64,000 nucleotides of DNA from Carallia brachiata (taxonomy: Eukaryota > Streptophyta > Magnoliopsida > Malpighiales > Rhizophoraceae): assembly GCA_021464245.1 (NCBI GenBank), contig JADCRB010000038.1:372001-436000 (forward strand). Reading direction: 5' to 3'. Both the position numbers and the translations under genes were made by a program. Below are positions 1 through 10,250 of the stretch, one piece after another. The notes below the pieces were generated by a model that searched no databases, was not told the DNA's origin, and saw nothing but the letters and a program-made list of their open reading frames with translations. Position 1 is the stretch's first letter; the number at the start of each line of letters is the position of its first letter.

Positions 1-430
1 GTAATACCATCAGTAATTTTAGAAATTTTTACAGATATTTTACATTTAACGCCTTAAGAATAAGACATATTTATAAGTAATGTATTAACGTTTGATTGTA
101 GTTATAAAAAATATATTAGGTTAACTATAAAAATTTATTTAATCACCAAATTGTCGTTACAAATGATGTAAATGGTCAAAAATATTCTTTCATGTAAGAT
201 ATCTAAAAAAAATATTTATCTTTTGAAAAGTGGTTCCGTTATCTTCCTCTTCAACGTCGATAATCTTCCAAAAATGGTCTATTAAAGTCATCTGTACTTT
301 TGATTTACAGTCTGCAAACACAAGAATTTTAAAGAAAAATAGGCAAAACAAAGAAAAGAAAAAGAAAAAGAAAAAGAAAGAAAGAAATTTCGTTTTGAGA
401 GTAAGCCCTTAAAAGAGTGTGGGTGGTGTT
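1..430. other. AT-rich non-coding sequence
   Basis: No gene was recognised here. The stretch is AT-rich and contains a purine-rich run of AAAGAAA-type repeats near 345-385, just upstream of the bromodomain-gene fragment. It could be remnant promoter or 5' UTR of that fragment, but no specific element can be supported. Confidence 0.5.
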
Positions 431-446
431 TTCAGAGACGCAACCA

Positions 447-760
447 ATGAATGAATCGATGATGATGGGAAAGGAGGAGGAGAAAAAGCAAAACCAAAAA
501 CAAAATCACACCAAAACAACAACAGCACAGGGCACTTGGGAGGAACTGTTGCTAGCATGTGCTGTAAAGCGTCATTGCTTCAAAAACTTTTGGTCGCAAT
601 AGAAGTTTAGGCAGAAGCTGTCTTCCCAAAATCCTAACCACCCCCAATGTCTGCCAGCAAAAGTACCACGACCTCAATCGCAGATTCACAACTACAATCG
701 CAAAGTGGGTATGAGGAATTCAAACTGGCTCCTGCTAAGATCGACAGCACATGTTATGGA
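447..760 (+). pseudogene. N-terminal fragment of a plant SANT/bromodomain-type protein, frameshifted
   Basis: The frame starting with ATG at 447 gives a Lys/Gln/Asn-rich leader and then GTWEELLLACAVKRH (about 531-575), the hallmark SANT-like start of plant DNA-binding bromodomain proteins. The reading then breaks. The homologous continuation, LPKILTTP followed by QQKYHDLNRRF, is in another frame (about 627-695). That matches the family pattern in which the W-EELLLACAV helix is followed by a PxLLT..xCxxKYHDLKRRF segment. No bromodomain is found downstream and stops follow. I infer a 5' gene fragment or truncated pseudogene. The family assignment rests on remembered motif similarity, not on a search. 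Confidence 0.5.
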
Positions 761-1635
761 TTAGCAGAGACCCTTGAAGACTCCCTTTCTCCTTCTCTAC
801 CTCTCCAAAAAACTCAGGGACTAATTTTCTCAGTCTCTTCTTTCCTCCCAAAGACCAGCCCTTTAGGTTTACTGACACCTCGTTTATCAAACAACTCCAA
901 ATTCATCCAATCTCTACACCACCGCCGCAGTTGGACCATTTGACGAGCACTTCAGCGGATGCCCACAAGCCGAATCTTGTTATTGCCGATGGGTTTGTTT
1001 TGAATTCTACGTCCAATTTTTAAATTTGACTGATGGGGTTTTCGTGGGTAGCTTGTCAAACGACCCTACAGAGAATTTCTAAAAGAATATTTTAGTTTCT
1101 GGGTGATTTTCAATGGAGTGATTTGTTGGGCGTGCCAGATCAATTTTACTCTTTGGATTTTGGGTTTGGATGGAGAGAAAACATTGAACATCGAAGTTGT
1201 TACGACTCTAAACTGAATTTAGGATCTTATTACGCGCGCGCGCGTATTTGTGAAGGCATTATAGTCATTTAGAATGTTGTTTGAGTTGACTGACGGTTAT
1301 CAGTTAAAGCATATAAAATTAGAGTATATAAAATTAAGAAATATTATTTATAAATATGTTTTATTTTTAAAATATCAAATGTAAATTACTCAATTTTCAC
1401 TTGTTATGTGAATATTAACCTCTTGGATTGAGAACATACGGTTAATCAAGCTTTTTGTTGGTAAAAAAAGCTTGTCTCTTTGAAAGGCGGGAGTTTTACT
1501 CCGTCTACTCTAATTTATCTACATAATAGTTGAAGGGCATTTACCTCTTGGGGTACAATACATTTTATGTGATTTTTTTTTCGTCTCATTGATAACTAAT
1601 TCATTAATTATTAATCATTTTAAATGTTAAGAAAA
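761..1635. other. Non-coding, no gene recognised
   Basis: Short open frames here (for example 647-943) do not resemble a known family. A (GC)n run lies near 1231-1243 and AT-rich DNA follows. It may contain decayed downstream parts of the bromodomain fragment, but nothing can be shown. Confidence 0.4.
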
Positions 1636-1639
1636 AGAA

Positions 1640-2447
1640 ATTGAGAACTTATGACGCACATGACTTCAAATTTTGGGTTGTGTGTGGGTGTGGGTGTGGG
1701 TGTGGGTGTGTGTGGATAGTGCTTTGTTTTATTGGGCATGGACATTCTTGTGCCGGTTAAGGCTTGTGTGACGTTCAACGATTTGTATGGTTTTCGATAC
1801 ATTTCTAGGCCCCTCTCGAAATATTAAGGTAGACCATCACCTAGGTGGCGGGCATTGGTTTGCTGCTGGTCTCTCTCCCAATCTGAGCTTATTTTATCTC
1901 TATTTCTTATATTTTCCTAATCAAGCTCCTTTTTTATTTCCTCGTAGTTTAGTTGTCAATTTATGCATAGCCTTTGCCACCTTTTTTTTCCCAGCCCACA
2001 CTTAAAGAAGAAAAATAGGGAAAGTTTGCAACTAGGTAAGTTTTATAACATGTTAGCCTTGTTACATATGTCTGTATGGAGACACTGCAAAAAGGAAGTA
2101 GCTTGAAGAGAAAAGAGAAAAAAAAAACCAAAAAAAAAAAGACTGACTAATGTTCGCTTGAATGCAAATCCCAGGCAAGACTGGAATCCGTAGTAGCTCA
2201 CATCCTCAAACATTTTCATATGCGCACGCAAATAGCTATGGATGTGTCGGAAGCCATTGTAGTTACAATGAGGATAGTAACCATAGAGCAGATACGACAG
2301 CTTTGAAGATGACCTTAATTTGTTTGCATATTATTTGCTAGTTGGTCCCTCTGGAATTAACATGCGTTCTAGGCCAATCTGTGCTTGGAATTAGTCCTGA
2401 TGCTACGCAGGTTTATGCAGCTCACCTTGGAATGGACTTGGAATAAG
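1640..2447 (+). pseudogene. YAK1: YAK1-like kinase gene fragment (central C-terminal-region exons)
   Basis: After an acceptor TTTCTAG at about 1807, the sequence encodes RNIKVDHHLGGGHWFAAGLSPN (1815-1882). This is the conserved segment that follows the kinase domain of plant YAK1 (a DYRK-family kinase). A second coding block at 2229-2440 reads HANSYGCVGSHCSYNEDSN, then after an in-frame stop LGQSVLGISPDATQVYAAH, again matching the order in YAK1. The intron before the first exon (about 1640-1775, with a GTGTGGGTGTGG repeat) is also found, inverted, at 41017-41140 in the larger YAK1 pseudogene. No kinase domain is present here and the frame is interrupted. It is a non-functional fragment whose content is the part missing from the minus-strand copy. 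Confidence 0.75.
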
Positions 2448-3982
2448 GGGAAATTTACTTTTTACACTCTAAATTTTGGTGTGTTTACATTTCACATGTC
2501 AAATTTTCAGAAATCACAAAAAACATATCAATAGTTGGCAGAGGTAATAAAAAATCCTCTGTTAACTCTCCATTTAGTAAAAAGTTCTATTAATTTTAAA
2601 AATGCCGCTAAATGCCCATACAAGTAAAAAATTTGAAAATAGTCATTGTGATATATTTTCTCAACCAACAATGGCAATGATAATGGCAGAAGCAACCCAA
2701 ATATAAGAGTCGTTGCTTCTACTCCTACAAATAACGAAAAATGCTTTTTTTTTTTAAATCAAACTACTCCCATAGACCGTTTTCTCTTGCAGCCATCTTC
2801 TTCCCATCGTCCTTCTTCTCCATTTTGTTGTTGTTTTCTTTTTCTCAAGCAGCCTAGTACTTCTCCAGCTTTTGCAAGTTGTTACCAAAAAAAAAAAAAA
2901 ACATGATACAACTCCAAGTTTATTTTAGCAATATAATTGCAAATTACTATACTCTTCTATGGACCAAACCTAAAATGCAAACATGTGGACTAGGTAGATG
3001 CTATACCCCCAAGTTTGTCCATTCTAATTTCTTTAATATTATAATCAGCTGAAATTGGCTGAGTATCGAACTTAACAATAAAGAATACCATTCTCATTAA
3101 ACATTATTCCCTCAATACAAGATTAAGAGCTATCCAAGATAATAGTCTTCTAGTTACACCACAACCTTGAAATTTATTCATACTTAAAAGGTAAGCCACT
3201 AAAAAGACCATACACATAAAAAAGGTTAACTTAGCAAGATCTTAGGAAAATTTTGGCCACACTCAAACATCCATCAAAAGATTTGACAGCTAAACAAGAG
3301 GAAGACAATTATGAAACCTGCAACATAGGAAACAACAAAAGAACAATTTTTTTAAATTAAGTTCCTATCAAAGCCAAACAGATTGATCATCATTGTAGGG
3401 AATCACAACAAACAGTAAGAAGTCCAAATTGTAATTAGGATTTACCTCTTCTTATAACCTCTAAAGCACGAGACAATTATGTTCAAAATCAATAGATTAA
3501 AGATCCAATTGACCTTGATGTTATATCAGGAAAGCCCATGTCTGGACCTTGTCCCCTTTTATTAAAGTGTCATATAAACTATGTCATCCTTTGAAAAAAC
3601 TCAAAAACACATGCAAATAAGAACAATAAACTGAAAAATCTTTTAACCAATTTTTTTGAGAACTAAACAACCTAGAATTAAGTGAAAATGAAGAAGCAAA
3701 ATGCAAAAATCAAAAAGAAAAAAAGTGCTTGGAGTCTAAAAAAAGAATTAGGCTTCACTGTGCACATGAGCCCATGCTGGAAAATAGGGCAAACTATGCA
3801 GAATTATTAAAATCCCAAACCACACAAACTTTAACGATAACAACATTATCCTCAGAATAAGTGACTTTCCAAGTGGAAAAAACAAAAACAAAGAACGAAA
3901 TATCTATTTCCAAAAATTAACTGACAATACAACAACTAACATGAAGACAAATCAACACAAAAGGCACAAACAAAACAATAAT
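2448..3982. other. AT-rich intergenic sequence
   Basis: No coding region was recognised on either strand. The left edge (GGGAAATTTACTTTTTACAC at about 2449) looks like the end of a Mutator-type MITE, but I could not find a matching inverted end, so it is not called. Confidence 0.4.
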
Positions 3983-6494
3983 AAATCCCGCTCCAATTCT
4001 AGCTCTGTTGAGCTTTGACAAGGTGTTTGAAGTTGAATTCGATGCCAACGAGTTGACTCGGTACTGTTATTTCCCAAGAAAAGAAGTTAGTCGCCTATGT
4101 CAGTGAAAAACTTAGCAAAACCTGACAGAAGTGGTCCACTTATAATAAGGAATTTTATGCTGTTGTGAGAGCCCGGAAACATTGAGAACATTACCTGGTG
4201 GTACATGAGTACATCTTGAAATAGTATCTTGATTCTAAAATTGCAAGGGATGTCTTTGTCAAGTTGTCGTAGATAAGAGAATATTATGTTGTATCTTTCT
4301 TCCTTTTGAAATGAACAATAAGTTTTGTTTGTTATTAAAAAAAAATGACATACGTTACATGCCTTTTTAGACAAAGAGGACAACAGTAGGACGCTATTCA
4401 ATTTTATTAGAGGCACAACTGTTCAAATTTCTGATTTTTTTTAAGAAAATTCTAATGTACTAATTTATTTATATGTTGCATTGAAAAAAGATTTCAAATA
4501 TTTTGTTAATAAAAATGTATTATATTATGTTTGTTTTATGGTTAGGCATTCGTTGATAGCTCCATAGTGCTTGGAAGAGTTGAATTTGAACAGGAGACAC
4601 TAGTCTTACTTTTGGCATTTTAAATGGTTCTAACTTTCAATAACCAATGATGAAAAATGGCAGCTTAATGCTGTTACGAAAATTATTCAAAACACTAGAG
4701 TCCTCCTCCTTCAGTTGAATGGTTGGATGCCCTATCTAGATAATCTTCTTTGTCTAGCCATAAATGCCACTAGCACTATTGGGAATTAGTTTTCCGTTAA
4801 TATTATTGGTATATTTCTTTCATTGCTACTGTATGCAAAGAAAGAAAACTTTCACGAGTCATCCAAAAAGAGTTCAATGATGCAATGTCCAGCATTTTTA
4901 TGGCTTTATTTGAACAATGGAGATGGTGTCCATACATATGATGATTTAGATTGTTGTGTGGATTATATAAATATGATATATTGTTTATGTTGTTATGTGG
5001 AATGGAAGCGGTGAAAAAGGATAAACAAATGCTAACATTCAATTGAGCCTTTAAGAAGGCTTCTGGAATCCATCACTAGGCCCTGAAGTATCTCAACAGT
5101 CTGAAGCAAATTAGTAGTGACATGCATGGCAGGTGGTCTACTTTTCAGTAGAAGTTTTCTTTCAAGTTGTTTCATAAGGTGAGCCAATACAACAAGGTTG
5201 CTGATGCCTTAAGTCAAAGAGTGTCTCTCTGTTGATCACATTGACCAATGAGATAGTGGGCTTTGAAACTTTTCGTGAATTATATAAAGATGAAAATTTC
5301 CAAACTATTTGGGAGAAGTGGGTTTAGAAGCAACCTGCAAATGATTTTCATATCCATGATGACTATCTGATGCATGAGATACAGCTTTGTGTTCCCCAAT
5401 CATTATTGAGAGAGAAGATTGTTTGTGATTTGTATGGCAGTGGTCTTGTGGGCCATCTTGGACGTGACAAGATAATTGCTGCTGTCGAGGAACAATATTA
5501 TTGGCCATAGTTGATGTTAGCAAATTTATCCAGCAATGTTAATTTGTTAGATAGTTAAGGGTCAGACATAAAACACTGGGCTGTATATACTTTTGCCTAT
5601 TCTAGAAAATAATTGGGAAGACCTATACATAAATTTTATTTTGGGCTTACCCTATACCCGACGAGGTATGGATTCTATATTTGTTGTGGTTGACAAGAAA
5701 TACTTGATGTTTTGTAAGAAGAAATTTGATGCTTTTAACGTAGCTCGGTTGTTCTTTAAGGAGATAGTGCACCTACATAGAGTGCCCAAATCTATTACCT
5801 CTAACAGTGACACCAAATTTCTTAGCCAATTTTAGATTACTCTGTGAAAGCTGTTTGACTCATCCTTCAGTTCAACATTACAACTTATCCCCAAATAGAT
5901 GGTCAGAGTAAGTCATTGAACATGACTTTGGACAACCTTATTTGAAGCATTTATAGAGACAAGCCAAAGTAATGAGATTTTGCCTTAGCTCGAATAGAGT
6001 TTGTCTGCAATACTGTAGTTCATAGTGATATAAGAAAGTCTATTTTTCTATTGTTTATACTAAATGTCCACAACATGCTTTGGATTTAGTCAAGCTTCCT
6101 CAAATCCCAGGCCTTAGCATTGCAGTTGAAAATCTTGCAAAATAAGTGCAGTCAGTCCAAGTTGAGGTGAAAAAGAAGTTAGAGATTGCCAACGAGAAGT
6201 ACAAAAAAGTTGCAAATAAACATTGAAGGAGCAAATTATTTCAAGTGGTTGATATGGTGTGGTATCCTTTGTAAGGAGTGGTTTCCAGTTATTTTCTGCA
6301 ATCTAGAAAATATAGTTCTTATCAAGTATTGAAGAAGATCAACGACAATGCTTATGTTATTGATATACCTGAGGAATGATAGATTTCAAGAACTTTCAAT
6401 GTTGCAAATATTTATTTGTTATACTCTGCCAATGAGCCTCTTTATCCAAAGCCTGACTGGAATTCGAATTGAGTTTTTTCCAAGAGGAGGGGAC
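3983..6494 (+). mobile_element. Decayed Ty3/gypsy retrotransposon, RNase H to integrase
   Basis: Plus-strand translation with many stops gives the order expected of a gypsy pol gene. At 3983-4215 is the RNase H start (APILALLSFDKVFEVEFDA, then EHYLV). From about 5065 come ALKYLNS, RWSTF and KFSFKLFHK followed by KVADALSQR, the end of RNase H. At 5593-5850 is the integrase core (NNWEDLYINFILGLPYTRRG, VPKSITSNSDTKFLSQF, with D...D spacing degraded). Then come H-like remnants to about 6470. A polypurine tract GAGGAGGGGAC at 6484-6494 abuts the 3' LTR. The 5' part (5' LTR, gag, protease, most of RT) is not seen. The RNase H region is interrupted at 4216-5062 by a block of the neighbouring repeat array. 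It is incapable of coding for an active element. Confidence 0.8.
4216..5062 (+). repeat. P-block fragment (P0) embedded in the gypsy RNase H region
   Basis: This segment interrupts the gypsy RNase H between the HYLV...EYIL part and ALKYLNS. It is closely similar to two parts of block P3. Positions 4216-4575 match 23489-23855, and 4590-5060 match about 24900-25385, so about 1.05 kb present in P3 is absent here. The left junction lies in a shared CTTGAAA. It carries the peptide fragments typical of the P relics (for example QLNAVTKIIQN), but no intact frame. Confidence 0.7.
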
Positions 6495-6898
6495 TGACAT
6501 AGACGGGTAGTCCAAGACTTATTACTGGAGAGACCGTCAAAGAAGCCCAAAGATAGATTCTAGAAGACTTGATTTCCAAGTATATCCAAAATGTTTCAAG
6601 CATATTTCAAGTATATTCCTTAAATGTTCTAGGATATTGTTTATTCTAGAATTGTGTAATGATATTTTCCTTTTTCATATGATTTTTTCATTAATTTATT
6701 TTTTTTCCTAGTTATAAAACTTAACTATAAATATGTATGTAAGGCTAAAGACTAAAACCATTCTATTATCTCTTTAGATGCAATAATACAGTTTTCTTTC
6801 GTGTTATATTTCTTTTTAAAGCTTAATCAAGTATTAGCTTTGTTATCACTAAACCTTACTAAGAAGATTAGGAAAGCTATATTCATATCTTTTTAACA
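6495..6898 (+). mobile_element. Ty3/gypsy 3' LTR (copy 1)
   Basis: It starts TGACATAGACGGG directly after a polypurine tract and ends ...TTTTAACA, giving TG..CA borders and about 404 bp. A second copy lies at 14317-14729. Sequence beyond the LTR end is shared by both copies, so the two arose by segmental duplication and not by separate insertions. The internal TATAAATATG near 6727 is a plausible retroelement promoter relic. Confidence 0.75.
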
Positions 6899-6989
6899 TC
6901 TCCACTATTTTGAACCATCAAATTCTGAAAAAAAAAAATCATAAATAATAAACAAATAAGAATACTTAAGAGATATGAAAGTAAGAATA

Positions 6990-9180
6990 GAATGTTTAGT
7001 GCTTATATGTCTTTTGTTTTGAATTCTTCTTTTAAGTGACAAAAAATAATGAGTTGAATTTCTTAAGCAACAAATAGCATGAATAGTATCTAATGTGGTG
7101 CAAACGATTTCTAAAGTGAGCTACGTAGTCATTCTTGAGTAACAAAAATTCGGATCTACAGCAATTTTTAACTCTCAATCGGAATTGAAACAAGCCAAAG
7201 CATGTTATCAAAGATAGGCGGCCCTAATTTAGCTATATTACTGGCATAATTAATTTGTTAAAACATTTCAAAAGAATGAAGAGTCGAGCATTTTATCATA
7301 ATAACTAAAAAGAAATTCAAATATAAGTGATCGTTAAATTTGAAAAGTACCACATAAGACTACATAATTTACACAACAAACTGATAACGTACTCAATAGT
7401 TGGCATCTTGAAAAAAAAATACTCCAGATGTCTCATCTTTGAGTCAAGATATCACAAATTTTCGTAGTCCTTCCTAGGAGCGATATCTTGACACTTTCGA
7501 AAAATATTAACTAAGGTATTCTTCAAATTTTTGGAGAATAACTAAACTATTTTTTATACTTCCTGCTCAAAAATTTCAAATTTAAATTATGTGTAAATTA
7601 ATCATAGAAATATAGTATATATGAGAAAAAAAATTTAAATTCAAATAAAGTTGTTTTATTACATACCTATCAACATCAAGTACTTCAATGTGTAGCAACC
7701 CATGAGTAGAAAACAAATTTTTTTGGATCAAAATTGCTCTTAAAATTCAAGCCTCTAAGCATCGTGCAGCTATCACAAACCATAAAACAAACATAAGGTC
7801 ATATATTTTACGAATAAAATTTTGAAAAATTGTTTTTAATGCGCCATATAAGTAAATTAGTACCTCATAATTTTTTTGAGAAAGCCCGAGATTTGAATAG
7901 CTCCACTGCCAATATAATTTAATAACATCTTTGCTAGTCTCTTTGTCTAAAAATTGATGTAACTCGTTCCCATTTTTTTGAACAGCAAACAATATTGATG
8001 GCTTATTTTGAATGGAGGTAAGACAAATGCAACATGATACTCCTTTATCTTTGGCAACATAGCAAAGACCTCACTTGTAGAATCAAGATCGCTCTTAAGA
8101 TTCAAGCCTCTAAGCATCGTGCATCTATCACAAACTATAAAACAAACATAAGGTCATATTTCGGATAAAATTTTTAAAAATTGTTTTCAATGCACCATAT
8201 AAGTAAATTAGTACCTCATAATTTTCTTGAGAAAGCCCGAGATTTGAATAGCTCTACTTCTAATATAATTTAATAACATCCTTTTGTTAGTCTTTTTTTA
8301 AAAATTGATATAACTCGTTCCATTTTTTTAACAACAATTAATATTGATGGTTCATTTTGGATGGAGGTAAGACAAATGCAACATGATATTCCTTTATCTT
8401 CGGCAACATAGCGAAGGCCTCACTTGCAGAATCAATATCAATATACTCATTCAAGTAACACAATCCTTTATTAATAACATCATTGGGAGAGAAATATTAC
8501 TAATTAGTATATTTTTAAAAGGCTAACTATCATGAGTTAACACTCAATCATAGTAGCCGTTATATGACTATTGACCTAATCATTTTATTCATTATCATAT
8601 AACAGTTACTAACCATTGCAATCATAATTCATACTTATGACATATTATTCTTATTATAAGTAATCAAATCTGTCATATTGTAAAAGGAGTTATTGTGCAA
8701 TCTTTTAAAATACAAGTGATGAAAGTTCTTTTTATATTATCTTCTATACTCTATTTTTGAGAAGCTTATGATGTTGGGTTGATTAAAGATGAAGATATTT
8801 CTGTAACCTCATTATTTGAAGTGTACATTAATAGGAAGGCCTATCGTATCTTGGAATGATAGCCGCTATAACCTGATGCACTAAAACTACTTATCTATGG
8901 TGCGTAAACTATCCTTAAAGACAATGCAATACGTGCTTCAACACAATATCTTTTAGTAATTTATTTTTCTACTTATTTTATTGTTGTACTATAAAATTTT
9001 ATACTTGTAATTCTATAATTCTGATTTTTAATTTATTAAAATCTAATGTGTATATATTTTGTTGATTACTTTCCTACAAAAATTGACCCAATTCAGTCAT
9101 TTGTGTTGAATTTGATTTTAACTTTAATATCGAATTACAAATATTTTACAACCAACCCTAAGAATAGATATATCATTATG
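6990..9180 (-). pseudogene. Block M1: minus-strand relic of an unrecognised plant gene family
   Basis: Read on the minus strand from about 9130 downward, degraded peptide islands occur in a fixed order shared with M2, M3 and M4: an FNTN-like island, then LPKIKEYHVAF..PFKMNHQY (about 8080 and 8430), ASYINF, and FKSDFDPKN followed by ISTHGLLHIEVLDVD (about 7680-7740). Frames are broken throughout. The last motif looks leucine-rich-repeat-like (possibly F-box/LRR), but I do not recognise the family. The P blocks encode a diverged version of the same series on the plus strand. It includes an internal 355-bp tandem duplication. Confidence 0.5.
7736..8445 (-). repeat. Tandem duplication, about 355-bp unit, within M1
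   Basis: The sequence from GCTCTTAAAATTCAAGCCTC at 7736 recurs as GCTCTTAAGATTCAAGCCTC at 8091, and similarity runs through the whole unit. The same tandem pair occurs in M3 (starts at 15563 and 15921) but not in M2 or M4, so it predates the M1/M3 duplication. Confidence 0.8.
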
Positions 9181-10250
9181 TGTGCTTGTACACACATATA
9201 AGATTTCGCAAAAGTGCCAAAGGATCTTGTTATAGTCTAAGAAGTAAACAAATCAAAAATGGACCTCCCATTCTTGTCTTTGCAATGTTTGATCACCCAT
9301 TCCCAAATGCTCCATTAAAGCCCCTTCTTTCAGTTCATATGTTAAACAAACATAAGCAACAATAGTTTACCCATCATATCTAAACTAAAAGACACATTCA
9401 ATACAATGCATTACACAAAAAAGCATTCCTAAAGACACATGACATAACAGTTGACGGATGACATCTTTACACATATGGACTAAAAAAAAAATTCACTCTT
9501 GATATGTGGACGTCCCTAGAGAATCACATGTCCTACTTTCGCGGGATAAATAATGAAAAAAATAGAATAAGTCAATTTAACTGACCCTCTTTTAAGATTC
9601 AAGTCCAAATGCTACTTAGCAGTGACCTTGTCAATTTTATATATGTTTCATATATCAATGTCTCAAACTCTGAATATAGGGGCAAATACAAAACTCTCAC
9701 TCAGAAGAGGTAAAAAAAAATTCACATATATGGATGAGTCATTCAAAAGTAATACCAACAAATTATTTCAAAACTTAATAATTGATCTTACACAGAGAAT
9801 CAGATCAAAGTTATCTATGAATGACTTGAGATAGTTTATTTAGTATTAATATCATTGAAAGGGCTAAGCAAAACTATCTTTTCTACAAACTATATATCAG
9901 AAAAAAAAAACATAAGTATTTTATCATAAAAACGCCATACCACCAATGCACAAGAGTCACAAACCACAGGATAAGTGATCTATCATTCTAGCCACAAGCA
10001 AGAGAAATAATTAAACAAACTAGCCAAATATTTATCATTACCTGTAAATACAACAGACACAGATGCGATGTCAAATGCTATGTATAAAGTATAAACTTGC
10101 AGCAAAATTCATATTCCACTAAAGAAGGCAAGTTTTCATAACCCAATATATTTCAGATTTTACAGGACCATAATTCTCAAATATATAAGCTTTTTAACTG
10201 ATTTTTTTTTAAAAAATTCTACATACAACATAAGAAAAAACTTATAGATT
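9181..10250. repeat. Spacer S1 between divergent relics M1 and P1
   Basis: This stretch lies between the 5' ends of the minus-strand M1 and plus-strand P1 relics. It is similar to the spacer at 21140-22080. Shared landmarks are AATGGACCTCCCATTCTTG, CACTCTTGATATGTGGA and TCTCAAACTC.GAATATAGGGGC. It holds a short open frame (9622-9834) that is conserved only in part in the second copy, and no recognisable protein. If the family was once active, this would be its bidirectional promoter region. Confidence 0.5.

Noticed and set aside
2449..2640. MITE-like left end (GGGAAATTTACTTTTTACAC..)
   Set aside because: No matching inverted right end or target duplication could be found nearby.
3983..6898. 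Endogenous pararetrovirus instead of a retrotransposon
   Set aside because: The integrase-like core, polypurine tract and 3' LTR fit Ty3/gypsy. No movement-protein or coat-protein region was seen.
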